Below, one piece after another: positions 10,174 to 18,678 of a stretch of DNA of 64,000 nucleotides. The notes below the pieces were generated by a model. That model was given only the letters and a program-made list of their open reading frames with translations. It had not been told where the DNA came from and searched no databases. This DNA is from Mycolicibacterium confluentis. GTDB lineage: Bacteria; Actinomycetota; Actinomycetes; Mycobacteriales; Mycobacteriaceae. The translations under genes were made by a program, and so were the position numbers. Position 1 is the stretch's first letter, and each line of letters opens with the position of its first letter. Location of the stretch: assembly GCF_010729895.1 (NCBI RefSeq), contig NZ_AP022612.1:2852001-2916000 (forward strand), read 5' to 3'.

Positions 10174-13100
10174 ATGTCCAACGACACTCGCGAAGGCCGC
10201 TTGGCCCAGCGCATCGAAAACCTGTATGCGACCGACCCGCAGTTCGCCGCGGCCCGCCCCGACGCGGCTGTCAGCGCCGCCGTCGCGTCCCCCGATCTGC
10301 GCCTCCCGCAGGTCGTCGAGACCGTCCTGCGCGGGTACGCCGACCGTCCCGCCCTCGGCCAGCGCGACGTGCGGTTCGTCACCGACCCGCAGACCGGACG
10401 CACGTCGGCCGAACTTCTGCCCAAGTTCACGACCATCACCTACGCACAACTCTGGGAACGCGTCGCGGCCCTGGCCGCCGGCCTGCAGGACAGCCCGGTG
10501 CGTCCCGGTGATCGAGTCGCGATCCTGGGCTTCACCAGCATCGACTACACCGTGGTCGACACCGCGCTCGGACAGCTTGGGGCGGTGAGCGTGCCCATGC
10601 AGACCAGCGCCGCGGTGGCGTCGCTGCAGCCCATCGTCGCCGAGGCCGAACCCACCCTGATCGCCTCGAGCATCGACCAGCTCGACGACGCCGTCGCCCT
10701 CATCCGCAGCGGTCCCGCGCCACAACGACTCCTGGTGTTCGACCACCTGCCCCAGGTCGATGCGCACCGGGAAGCCTTGGAGAAGGCGACGTCCGAACTC
10801 GCGGACCTCGGCGTCGTCGTCGAGCCGCTGGCAGACGCCGAACTGCGCGGCGCAGGAGCGCCCAGCCCCGGCCTCGTCGGCCCCGGAGAGGACCCCCTCG
10901 GTCTGCTCATCTACACCTCCGGCAGCACCGGCGCCCCCAAGGGCGCGATGTACCCCGAGAAAAAGGTGGCCAACCTGTGGCGCGCCGCCGCGAACTCGCA
11001 CTTCGACGAGAACCAGGGCGCGTTCCCGACCATCGTGCTGTGCTTCCTGCCGATGAGCCACGTCATGGGCCGAGGCGTCCTGATCGGCGCGCTGGCCAGC
11101 GGCGGCACCGCGTACTTCGCGGCTCGCAGCGACATGTCGACCTTCCTCGAAGACCTCGCACTGACGCACCCGACGCAGTTGAACTTCGTGCCGAGGGTCT
11201 GGGACATGCTGTTCCAGGAGTGCACCAGCCAGGTGGACCGCCGGCGGGCCACCGAAGGCGCATCCGCCGAGGAGAGCGTGCGAAATGATCTGCGCCGAAA
11301 GCTGTTCGGCGATCGGCACGTCACCGCCATCACGGGTTCGGCGCCCATCTCCCCCGAACTGCACGCCTGGGTCGAGGAGTTCCTCGATATGCACCTGGTC
11401 GAGGGTTACGGGTCGACCGAGGCCGGCGCGGTGTTCGTCGACGGGCATGTGCGCCGTCCTCCCGTGACCGACTACAAACTCGTCGACGTCCCCGATCTCG
11501 GCTACTTCGGCAGCGACGTCCCGCATCCGCGCGGTGAACTTCTGGTCAAGTCGGAGCAGCTCTTCCCCGGGTACTACAAGCGGCCCGACGTCACCGCGGC
11601 GATGTTCGACGAGGACGGTTTTTACCGCACCGGCGACATCGTGGCCGAGATCGGACCGGATCAGCTGGCCTATGTGGACCGGCGCAACAACGTGCTCAAG
11701 CTGTCACAGGGCGAGTTCGTCACGGTGTCGAAGTTGGAGGCTGCCTACAACGACAGCCCACTGGTGCAGCAGATCTACCTGTACGGCAACAGCGCACGCC
11801 CATACCTGCTGGCCATCGTCGTCCCCACCGAAGACGCCCAGAACCGTTATGACGCTGCCGAACTCAAACCCGCCATCGCGGAGTCCCTGACGGCCGCGGC
11901 GCGCCGGGCCGGGCTCCAGTCCTATGAGATTCCGCGCGACTTCCTGATCGAGACCACGCCCTTCTCGCTGGAGAACGGGCTGCTGACGGGAATCCGCAAG
12001 CTGGCGTGGCCGCGACTGAAGGAGCGGTACGGCGCAGCGCTGGAGCAGCTTTACGTCGACCTCGCCGAAGGGCAGGCAAACGAACTGAGCCAACTGCGCG
12101 TGTCCGGCGGCGCGGGCCCCGCCCTCGACACCGTGAGCCGGGCTGCGGGCGCGCTGCTGGGCGCCTCGGCCGCCGACCTGCGACCCGACGCCCATTTCGC
12201 CGACCTCGGCGGCGACTCGCTGTCGGCCCTGACGTTCGCCAACCTGCTGCACGACATCTTCGGTGTCGATGTCCCGGTCGGCGTGATCGTCAGTCCCGCA
12301 ACGGATCTTGCGGCCATCGCCGACTTCGTCGACGAGCAGCGCAGCGGCGGCAGCAGGCGACCGACGTATGACGCGGTGCACGGTCGCGACGCGACCGAGG
12401 TGAAGGCCTCGGACCTGACCCTGGACAAGTTCCTCGACCCCGCCGTCCTCGCGGCAGCGTCGACACTTCCGGGGCCGGCCTCCGAGATCCGGACCGTACT
12501 GCTGACCGGTGCCACCGGCTTCCTGGGCCGATACCTGGCCCTGGAGTGGCTCGAGCGCATGAATCTGGTTGGCGGAAAGGTCATCTGCCTGGTGCGCGCC
12601 AAGGACGACGACGCGGCCCGCGCCCGCTTGGACGCCACGTTCGACAGCGGTGACGCCACCCTGTTGGCGCACTATCGCGAACTGGCGGCCGACCACCTCG
12701 AGGTCATCGCCGGCGACAAGGGCGAGGAGAACCTCGGCCTGGACCAGCAGACTTGGCAGCGGCTTGCCGACACCGTCGACCTCATCGTGGATCCGGCCGC
12801 CCTGGTCAACCACGTGCTGCCTTACAGCCAACTGTTCGCACCCAACGCGCTGGGCACCGCCGAGCTCATCCGGATCGCCGTGACGTCGCGGATCAAGCCG
12901 TTCATCTACGTCTCGACGATCGGTGTCGGCGCTGGGATTGAGCCCGGAAAGTTCGTGGAGCAGGCCGACATTCGTCAGATCAGCCCCGTTCGCCGGGTCG
13001 ATGACAGCTATGCCAACGGCTACGGCAACAGCAAGTGGGCGGGTGAGGTTCTGCTGCGCGAAGCCCACGACCTGTGCGGACTGCCGGTGTCGGTGTTCCG

Positions 13101-13680
13101 ATGCGACATGATCCTGGCCGACACCACCTACGCGGGCCAGTTGAACCTTCCCGACATGTTCACCCGCCTGATGCTGTCGCTGGTGGCCACGGGCACCGCG
13201 CCCGGGTCGTTCTACGAACTCGGCCCCGACGGCGCACGTCAGCGCGCGCACTATGACGGACTGCCCGTCGAGTTCATCGCCGAGGCCATCTCCACACTGG
13301 GCTCCCGGGTGGTGGACGGGTTCGACACCTATCACGTGATGAACCCGTACGACGACGGCATCGGCCTCGACGAGTACGTCGACTGGCTGATCGAGGCCGG
13401 CCATCCCGTGAGCCGGATCGCCGACTACGGCCAGTGGCTCGAGCGGTTCGAGAGGTCCCTGCGGGCGCTGCCCGACAAGCAGAGGCAGGCTTCGCTGCTG
13501 CCGCTGCTGCACAACTACCAGCGACCGCAGCCTCCACTCAACGGGGCGATGGCACCGACCGACGCGTTCCGGGCCGCCGTCCAGGACGCCAAGATCGGAC
13601 CCGACAAGGACATCCCGCACGTGGACCGGGCCGTCATCGTCAAGTACATCTCGGACCTGAAGCTGCTCGGGATGCTCTGA
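10174..13680 (+). CDS. car: Carboxylic acid reductase (FadD9-type, A-PCP-R)
   Basis: A 1168-aa enzyme that reduces carboxylic acids to aldehydes with ATP and NADPH. The adenylation domain carries LLIYTSGSTGAPKG at about 244-257. The carrier domain has DLGGDSLSAL with the phosphopantetheine serine at residue 682. The C-terminal thioester-reductase domain has TGATGFLG at 778-785 and the catalytic Y950xxxK954. Length and architecture match M. tuberculosis FadD9 (Rv2590), which also follows gabT. It needs a phosphopantetheinyl transferase encoded elsewhere. A GC-rich hairpin follows the stop. Confidence 0.96.
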   Translation: MSNDTREGRLAQRIENLYATDPQFAAARPDAAVSAAVASPDLRLPQVVETVLRGYADRPALGQRDVRFVTDPQTGRTSAELLPKFTTITYAQLWERVAALAAGLQDSPVRPGDRVAILGFTSIDYTVVDTALGQLGAVSVPMQTSAAVASLQPIVAEAEPTLIASSIDQLDDAVALIRSGPAPQRLLVFDHLPQVDAHREALEKATSELADLGVVVEPLADAELRGAGAPSPGLVGPGEDPLGLLIYTSGSTGAPKGAMYPEKKVANLWRAAANSHFDENQGAFPTIVLCFLPMSHVMGRGVLIGALASGGTAYFAARSDMSTFLEDLALTHPTQLNFVPRVWDMLFQECTSQVDRRRATEGASAEESVRNDLRRKLFGDRHVTAITGSAPISPELHAWVEEFLDMHLVEGYGSTEAGAVFVDGHVRRPPVTDYKLVDVPDLGYFGSDVPHPRGELLVKSEQLFPGYYKRPDVTAAMFDEDGFYRTGDIVAEIGPDQLAYVDRRNNVLKLSQGEFVTVSKLEAAYNDSPLVQQIYLYGNSARPYLLAIVVPTEDAQNRYDAAELKPAIAESLTAAARRAGLQSYEIPRDFLIETTPFSLENGLLTGIRKLAWPRLKERYGAALEQLYVDLAEGQANELSQLRVSGGAGPALDTVSRAAGALLGASAADLRPDAHFADLGGDSLSALTFANLLHDIFGVDVPVGVIVSPATDLAAIADFVDEQRSGGSRRPTYDAVHGRDATEVKASDLTLDKFLDPAVLAAASTLPGPASEIRTVLLTGATGFLGRYLALEWLERMNLVGGKVICLVRAKDDDAARARLDATFDSGDATLLAHYRELAADHLEVIAGDKGEENLGLDQQTWQRLADTVDLIVDPAALVNHVLPYSQLFAPNALGTAELIRIAVTSRIKPFIYVSTIGVGAGIEPGKFVEQADIRQISPVRRVDDSYANGYGNSKWAGEVLLREAHDLCGLPVSVFRCDMILADTTYAGQLNLPDMFTRLMLSLVATGTAPGSFYELGPDGARQRAHYDGLPVEFIAEAISTLGSRVVDGFDTYHVMNPYDDGIGLDEYVDWLIEAGHPVSRIADYGQWLERFERSLRALPDKQRQASLLPLLHNYQRPQPPLNGAMAPTDAFRAAVQDAKIGPDKDIPHVDRAVIVKYISDLKLLGML

Positions 13681-13702
13681 GAATCGCTACAGTTTCTACT
13701 GC

Positions 13703-13730
13703 GGGCCGGGCTCCCACGGGTGCCCGGTCC
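13703..13730 (+). terminator. Probable terminator after car
   Basis: GGGCCGGGC pairs with GCCCGGTCC (8 of 9 positions) over a short loop, 22 bp after the car stop, followed by GTCGTTTCC. No long U-tract, as is usual in mycobacteria. Confidence 0.5.
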
Positions 13731-13816
13731 GTCGTTTCCGGCCAGCTAGATAGTGGTTTCACGAGGCGCTACGGTTTTGTGTTGCATTGCTACGGTTTAT
13801 TTGCAATAGTTGCAGC

Positions 13817-14137
13817 ATGATCACCACTCAGCCGGTCTTCGAGGTTCACATCACCAAGCACGTCGGACTGCTGCTCGTCTGGTTCACCCGGACGTACACG
13901 TTCCGGGGCACCTACGCCCAGTGCGGCGCCGAGTTGGCCCGCGCACAGCGGCAGAACAAGCTCCTCGGTTGGTGGAGCATCCCGTCGCTGTTCTGGAACG
14001 CCATCGCGCTGGCCGGCAACTCCGCGGCGGCCAAATCCCTCGCCCGCGACGCCGCAGTCGCGTTCGGCCACCCGTCCGCTATGCGAGGCCCCATGCCAGC
14101 AGCACGATCGCAAGCACGGGAAAAAGTCCCTGCGTGA
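13817..14137 (+). CDS. Hypothetical small protein
   Basis: A 106-aa product starting MITTQPVFEVHITKH at the ATG at 13817; an ATG 10 codons upstream is less likely. It contains an aromatic, weakly hydrophobic middle (LGWWSIPSLFWNAIALAGNS) that may form an amphipathic or membrane-associated segment. No family recognised. Its 3' end overlaps the convergent DUF1304-like gene by about 59 bp, so the true C-terminus or the gene itself is uncertain. Confidence 0.55.
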   Translation: MITTQPVFEVHITKHVGLLLVWFTRTYTFRGTYAQCGAELARAQRQNKLLGWWSIPSLFWNAIALAGNSAAAKSLARDAAVAFGHPSAMRGPMPAARSQAREKVPA

Positions 14138-14483
14138 TCGCGGCCCGCGCCTTGTCGGGTGACGAGATCAGCAGCACCACGGCCGCGGCGGCCATCGACC
14201 CCACGCCCGCGAACACCAGTGCCGCGCCGCCGAACACCGACGGCACACTGGTCACCCGGTCCCCCACGATCACCAGCACCAGGCCGATCACCGTGACCAC
14301 GGCCAGAAACAGGTTGTAGAAGCCCTGGTTGAAGGCCAGCACCTTGGTGGTCTCGGCCTCTTCGGGCGTCGTGCCGAACGTCGCGCGAGTGCGCGGCGAC
14401 GTCCACGTCACCGACTCCATCACGAAGATGTACACGTGCAGCAGCGCCGCCAAGGCGGCGAACACCAGTCCGGCGATCACCAT
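14079..14483 (-). CDS. DUF1304-family membrane protein
   Basis: A 134-aa protein with four predicted TM helices (about 3-24, 51-72, 79-101, 111-133). The N-terminus (HVYIFVMESVTW, then FNQGFYNLFLA) matches the DUF1304 small integral membrane family. Function unknown. It is convergent with and overlaps the small hypothetical gene on the other strand. Confidence 0.8.
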   Translation of the reverse strand: MVIAGLVFAALAALLHVYIFVMESVTWTSPRTRATFGTTPEEAETTKVLAFNQGFYNLFLAVVTVIGLVLVIVGDRVTSVPSVFGGAALVFAGVGSMAAAAVVLLISSPDKARAAITQGLFPVLAIVLLAWGLA

Positions 14484-14666
14484 GTGTGCACAGTAGCCAT
14501 ACGGCCGTCGACCGGGACCTGGTTTCTCGACACCGAACCCGTCCGAATGGATCCGTCAGGGTTCGCCAGTCCCCACCCGCCTGGTGCGGTGTCACTACCT
14601 GATGACGCCGCCGACCACACGGCCACGACGAACTCTCCTACTCACCAACCCTTTTGATCCGGTTGG
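14484..14666. other. Intergenic, core/accessory boundary
   Basis: 183 bp between the start of the DUF1304 gene and the end of the displaced 13E12 C-terminal fragment. No tRNA gene or convincing ORF is seen. Confidence 0.5.
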
Positions 14667-14928
14667 TTACAGGTATTCGCCCTTGGGTTGGACGGTGATG
14701 ATGTCGTCCTGCATCTCATTCTGCGATCGGGGTTGGTACGGGGTGTACCACCACCAGTCGCAGCGTTCCCCGGAAGTCCCGGAGTAGGGCCGCACCCGCG
14801 GCGGGGGTCCGTTCGGTTGTCGCGCCAGGGTGCCGTGACTGAGTTCGTCACCGTCGCAGTCGAGCACCCGCAGGCGGCTGGCCGGCCCCAGCACGGTGAT
14901 CTCGCCCTTATGGTGCATCCGATGGTGA
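14667..14928 (-). pseudogene. 13E12-family HNH protein, displaced C-terminal fragment
   Basis: Minus-strand reading FHHRMHHKGEITVLGP, then SGERCDWWWYTPYQP, ending at 14667. This is the C-terminal end typical of 13E12/DUF222-HNH proteins: the last HNH histidines followed by a Trp-rich tail. It has no start of its own. Its partner is the N-terminal part at 24519-25577. Joining the two at the shared GTGA (14925-14928 and 24519-24522) restores LCPYHHRMHHKGEI in one frame. The gene was therefore split by insertion of the intervening element. Confidence 0.88.
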
Positions 14929-14954
14929 AAACGACTCGGTGAAGAACACTTAAG
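14925..14954. other. Attachment site, cargo end
   Basis: Core GTGA at 14925-14928, three spacer bases, then a 23-bp arm at 14932-14954. The arm is the inverted counterpart, 20 of 23 positions identical, of the arm at 24493-24515. Left of the core is 13E12 coding sequence; right of it is element DNA. Confidence 0.82.
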
Positions 14955-14988
14955 CGAGGCGGCCTGTGGTGACTCGAATACCATTGAA

Positions 14989-15010
14989 TACTCACTGAGT
15001 ACTAAGTAGT
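14989..15010. promoter_or_regulatory. Palindromes upstream of the HTH gene
   Basis: TACTCA-C-TGAGTA (14989-15001) is directly followed by ACTA-AG-TAGT (15001-15010), ending 9 bp before the HTH start codon. The stretch is AT-rich compared with its surroundings. The likely role is an autoregulatory operator for the HTH protein; this is inference. Confidence 0.5.
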
Positions 15011-15019
15011 CTTTGATGC

Positions 15020-15787
15020 ATGAATGAGCGACGGCAACGGCGCGAAGCTATGGACTTTAGCCAAGCGACCGCCGCCGCACGCGCAGGAGTGAGCCTCGCG
15101 ACCTGGCGGCGGTGGGAAGAGGACCCCGAAGCGGTGAGCGCAAGCACGCGCATCAAGTGCGGAGGTGTGCTCGATGCGGAGCGGGCTATTCACGAACGGC
15201 GTGTGGCACTACGAGCTGAACACGAGAAGGTTGAACGGCAGTGGAATGACCACCCCCTCCTTACGCCACGTCAGGCGTTGGCGATTCGAACCCAGCTCGA
15301 CATGTGGCAAGACCTGTTCCTCGGCCCCTGGCTGGAGTCCAGCGGGGCTAGTGGGCCGCTGTACACCGTCAGCCCTTTCGACAGCCTTGATCCGCGTGTC
15401 ATGGTCTACGTCAACGACAACAAGGCATGGGCCTACCTCGCGCGTCAGCGGTGCATCGCCGTACGCGATGAAATGGGCTGCGGCTTGCTGCCTTTCGATC
15501 GCGCCGGGTGCTTTTTCGATGAAGTGCTGATGGCGCTCGTTATCGACTGGCTGGAAGAAACCTACGACGATGACGTCGCCGAAGGCGCGTTTAACGGCCT
15601 CCCGTCGCATCGGAATGACGGTCATTGGAACGCCGTCTCAGACGCCTTCGATAATGCCGCTCGCTGGGCAGAATGGGACGTTCCTGCCATCATCGGTCAC
15701 CCACTACTGCCGGCCATGCTGGCTGAGCGTCACCCATTCACTTGGTTCGACGCGCCGCCGTTGCCGCCGTCCTCGGGCCGCAACTGA
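15020..15787 (+). CDS. HTH-domain protein of the element's cargo module
   Basis: A 255-aa protein. Residues about 12-45 (DFSQATAAARAGVSLATWRRWEED) read as an XRE-like helix-turn-helix. The remaining 200 residues are acidic and Trp-rich and belong to no family I recognise. The start could be the ATG at 15020 or at 15050, just ahead of the HTH. It is the first element gene after the attachment site, in the same direction as the ParA-like and DGQHR genes. It may control them or be part of the same system. Confidence 0.7.
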   Translation: MNERRQRREAMDFSQATAAARAGVSLATWRRWEEDPEAVSASTRIKCGGVLDAERAIHERRVALRAEHEKVERQWNDHPLLTPRQALAIRTQLDMWQDLFLGPWLESSGASGPLYTVSPFDSLDPRVMVYVNDNKAWAYLARQRCIAVRDEMGCGLLPFDRAGCFFDEVLMALVIDWLEETYDDDVAEGAFNGLPSHRNDGHWNAVSDAFDNAARWAEWDVPAIIGHPLLPAMLAERHPFTWFDAPPLPPSSGRN

Positions 15788-16014
15788 GGACCAATCTGGT
15801 GGTGTCGACACCGATTCTCTGAAGTGCGCTTAGTCCGTATGTCATCCTCCGGGTTCGCAGCCATCGCCCGCCTTGCGGGAAGCCTCGATTGGGCGCCAGT
15901 TCCGCCGAGGCAGTACGACACGCCGAACATCGATGGACGTCATAGCGTCCCTTTCGGACGGCATGATGTACTCTGCGGACGTTCACCTGTCCACAAGTAC
16001 CGTCGGGAGATTCG
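15788..16014. other. Intergenic, promoter region of the ParA-like gene
   Basis: 227 bp without a convincing gene. It ends in GGGAGATTCG just before the ATG at 16015, a plausible ribosome binding site. The gap suggests that the ParA-like gene has its own promoter. Confidence 0.4.
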
Positions 16015-17034
16015 ATGCTCAGCTATGGGTTCTGGAACAACAAGGGCGGCACCGGGAAGACCTCGCTCTGCTTCCAGTCAATCTGTTTCTACGCTCACCA
16101 GCACCCCGAAGAGCGGATTCTCGTGATTGACGTCTGCCCGCAGGCGAACTTGTCCGAGTTGCTGCTCGGAGGTTTGGCGAATGGAGGGAGCGACCGACTG
16201 CTCGCGCGCCAGGGTGCGGTCCCGCGGGCCACCATCGGTGGGTATTTCCAGCAGCGGCTCCCTTCGCCGTACCAACCTCCAGCCATCGAGCCGCTGGACT
16301 ACATCACCACTCCGTGTGAATACAACGACGAGATCCCCGAGAACGTCGACCTGATCTGTGGGGACCCACTGCTCGAGTTGCAGGCGAACGCCATCTCGAC
16401 ACTGGCAAACAACAACATTCCAGGCACCGACTCATGGATCGCGATCATCGATTGGATCAAGGATCTGCTGCAGCCGTTGAGCGGCAAGTACGACGTTGCG
16501 TTCATCGACTGCAACCCAAGCTTTTCGATCTATACGCAGATCGCCCTCTCGACGGTCGACCGCATGGTGTTGCCGGTGATGGCCGACGACTCATCGCGCC
16601 GGGCGATCCAGAACGCCTTCTCGTTGGTGTACGGACTCAAGCTGCCGTCCGACATCTACGCGACATACGCGTTCGCGACACGTTTGCGAAATGCCAACCG
16701 CACCTTGCCGAAGGTGCACATGATCGTGAAGAACCGCCTCACCCAGTACATGGGAAAGGCGTCGGCCTACGCCGCCGTACTTCGCTCGATCGACCGCGAC
16801 ATCGAGAAGTTGATGGACAGCAATCCGGAGATCTTCACATTCGAAGCGCTGAACGACGGGATCGTCGATGTGCGCGACTTTCAGACGACCGGCGTCGTGG
16901 CGTTCGCGAAGGGCACGCCGCTCTACAGCCTTAAGACGGGCAAGCGTGACGTGATGGGCCAGCGCGTCACCGTGCACGAGGACTACAAGGCCAACTGCGT
17001 CGAGCACATGAACGACCTCGTCGGTCAGCTTTAG
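16015..17034 (+). CDS. ParA/Soj-like ATPase
   Basis: A 339-aa P-loop ATPase of the ParA/MinD group. It starts directly with the deviant Walker A NNKGGTGKTS (signature lysine 10, P-loop lysine 15), has Walker B DVAFIDCNPSF and ends VEHMNDLVGQL. The Walker A' motif reads D39-V-C-P-Q-A-N, where ParA proteins usually have DxDPQ; the second Asp is replaced by Cys41. No ParB-type partner is adjacent; the next gene is a DGQHR protein. It may act in element maintenance or as the switch of a two-protein system; both are inference. Confidence 0.85.
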   Translation: MLSYGFWNNKGGTGKTSLCFQSICFYAHQHPEERILVIDVCPQANLSELLLGGLANGGSDRLLARQGAVPRATIGGYFQQRLPSPYQPPAIEPLDYITTPCEYNDEIPENVDLICGDPLLELQANAISTLANNNIPGTDSWIAIIDWIKDLLQPLSGKYDVAFIDCNPSFSIYTQIALSTVDRMVLPVMADDSSRRAIQNAFSLVYGLKLPSDIYATYAFATRLRNANRTLPKVHMIVKNRLTQYMGKASAYAAVLRSIDRDIEKLMDSNPEIFTFEALNDGIVDVRDFQTTGVVAFAKGTPLYSLKTGKRDVMGQRVTVHEDYKANCVEHMNDLVGQL

Positions 17035-17053
17035 GCACAGGCAAGGGATAAAT

Positions 17054-17145
17054 CTTCAAATAAGATTTTATTTGACGAAGCAACACGTTGCTTGTATGGT
17101 TTGTCATTACCGCCTCCGGTTAGGAGGTTAATCCCCAACAGGAGG
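17054..17145 (+). promoter_or_regulatory. Promoter, operator-like palindrome and RBS of the DGQHR gene
   Basis: Perfect inverted repeat CAAATAA-GATT-TTATTTG (17057-17074) overlaps a -35-like TTGACG (17072-17077). Seventeen bases later comes the -10-like TATGGT (17095-17100). A second inverted repeat, GCAAC-AC-GTTGC (17080-17091), lies in the spacer. In the leader, CCTCC (17113-17117) can pair with GGAGG (17123-17127). The Shine-Dalgarno GGAGG at 17141-17145 precedes the ATG at 17150. This is one of the most AT-rich stretches in the window. Confidence 0.65.
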
Positions 17146-17149
17146 CACT

Positions 17150-18418
17150 ATGACCGCCATCACCGTCGACCCGCTTCGCCTGTCGAAGCCGCAGGACTCC
17201 AGCACGTACCTCGCCATCCGGACCCAGCAGGGCGGCCGTGACGTGTACAGCGTGCGGGTTCCGCTGCTGGACCTGCCGACGATCCTCCCGGTGCCCGATC
17301 CGAACAACGTGGACAAGGACAACCGCAAGGTCGATCGCCTCCACGCCAAGCACTTCGGGGAGTACCTCGACGCCAAGAAGGACTGGGTCGCTCCGGCGCT
17401 GCTGGCCCGCGACACCGGAGGCTGCGTCTTCGAGAAGGTGGACGAGAACGGGGCGGTTGGCTACCTGTCCGTCCCGTGGGCCATCGGCGGGATCTCAACG
17501 CTGAAGACCATCGACGGACAGCACCGCGTCCTCGGGGTGTCCCTGGAGAAGCAGCGCATCACCGACGCTGTAGCTGCGAACGATCGTGAGACGGCGCGCA
17601 AGGTCGGGCCCGAGAAGGCCGCGAAGCTCGCCGAGGAGCGCAAGTTCCTGATCGCTCAGATGGAGCGGCTCAAGCAGGAGTACGTCGGCCTGGACATCTA
17701 TGTCGAGACCGATCCGATCAAGGGTCAGCAGATGTTCGTGGACGTCGCCGACAACGCCAAGGGCATCAGCAGCGCCGTGCGCGCCCGCTTCGACAGCTAC
17801 AAGGTCGCCAACCGCACCCTGTCCGACGTCATCGACCACCCGCTGCTCAAGGGTCGGGTCGACGCCGAGCAGGACCGCATGACGCTCAAGAATCGCAACC
17901 TGATGGGGGCCAAGCACGTGGCCGACATCACCCGGGCCGTCATCGCAGGCGCGGGCGGTCGGATCAGCAAGAAGGCGGAGCAGAACCTCACCGACGGTGA
18001 GGTGATCGAGCAGGTAAAGGACTTCCTCGACGTCATCTCCACAGCCTTCGTGGGGCTGGCCGCGGTCACCGAGGACGATCCCGAGGCCGAGCTGAAGGCC
18101 GACGAGCTGTCGATGTCTCAGAAGCTGCGGCGGGGCTCACTGCTCGGCTCGGTGGGCATGCTGCGGGTCCTGGCCGGGGTGTTCCGCGAGTTGCGCGCAG
18201 GCGATGAGCCGGTTGAGCTGGATGACATCACCGAGTTCTTCAAGCGCCTGGACCGCCATATGCCCGCCCCGGTTGAGGAGACGAGCATCTGGCGCACCAC
18301 CGACGCGAACGTCGACTTCGAGCCGAACGCGAGCGCGCCGATCATGAGGACCCAGAACATCGTCCACCTGGTGGGCGTCATCTCGGGCTGGTACAAGAAG
18401 CCCCCGGCCTCCCTGTAA
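17150..18418 (+). CDS. DGQHR-domain (DndB-like) protein
   Basis: A 422-aa protein with the hallmark IDGQHRVLGV at residues 121-130. The flanking pattern fits the DGQHR/DndB superfamily: VPLLDLPTILPVPDPNNVDKDNRKVDRLHAKHFGEYL upstream in several blocks, and FVDVADNAKGIS after the motif. Family members include DndB, a regulator of DNA phosphorothioation, and ParB/sulfiredoxin-like proteins. The partners DndC, D and E and the 7-deazaguanine genes are absent here. It follows the ParA-like gene in the same direction with its own promoter, and a strong terminator follows. The function is unknown. Confidence 0.82.
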   Translation: MTAITVDPLRLSKPQDSSTYLAIRTQQGGRDVYSVRVPLLDLPTILPVPDPNNVDKDNRKVDRLHAKHFGEYLDAKKDWVAPALLARDTGGCVFEKVDENGAVGYLSVPWAIGGISTLKTIDGQHRVLGVSLEKQRITDAVAANDRETARKVGPEKAAKLAEERKFLIAQMERLKQEYVGLDIYVETDPIKGQQMFVDVADNAKGISSAVRARFDSYKVANRTLSDVIDHPLLKGRVDAEQDRMTLKNRNLMGAKHVADITRAVIAGAGGRISKKAEQNLTDGEVIEQVKDFLDVISTAFVGLAAVTEDDPEAELKADELSMSQKLRRGSLLGSVGMLRVLAGVFRELRAGDEPVELDDITEFFKRLDRHMPAPVEETSIWRTTDANVDFEPNASAPIMRTQNIVHLVGVISGWYKKPPASL

Positions 18419-18424
18419 ACCACG

Positions 18425-18464
18425 CCACGAAGGGCGTCACCCGCGCGGGTGACGCCCTTCGTGG
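18425..18464. terminator. Perfect 40-bp palindrome, bidirectional terminator
   Basis: CCACGAAGGGCGTCACCCGC and its exact reverse complement meet with no spacer, starting 6 bp after the DGQHR stop and followed by TTCTTA. It separates the plus-strand cargo from the minus-strand phage genes and could terminate transcription from both sides. Confidence 0.85.
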
Positions 18465-18678
18465 TTCTTAAGACCACCTGCGGCAGTCGTGCGGGAAAAA
18501 ATTGTGGGGAGAGAAACCTGCCTATGCCGCGAGGTGCACAAAAAGGGGTTACGGGGAGTACCCGCCCGGGGTGTTGAGCGCCCCGCGGCTGCGAGCTGGC
18601 GTCGGCCGACAACGCCGCCGCGCCGCGGGGGCGCCCTGGGCGGCGAGGCTCGTTACTCCTCGCCCGCCGGTCTGCGGA
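18465..18678. other. Gap between cargo terminator and capsid gene
   Basis: 214 bp downstream of both convergent modules. Very GC-rich repeats of GCCGCC type occur, but no credible gene. Confidence 0.4.

Noticed and set aside
11704..13620. 638-aa minus-strand open frame inside car
   Set aside because: Antisense shadow; the plus strand encodes all three domains of the reductase.
14484..14666. tRNA gene as integration target
   Set aside because: No cloverleaf-like sequence is seen, and the split HNH gene explains the insertion site fully.
15000..18500. Full Dnd phosphorothioation or Dpd 7-deazaguanine modification locus
   Set aside because: Only a DGQHR protein is present; no DndA/C/D/E, Ssp or Dpd enzymes are found in the window.
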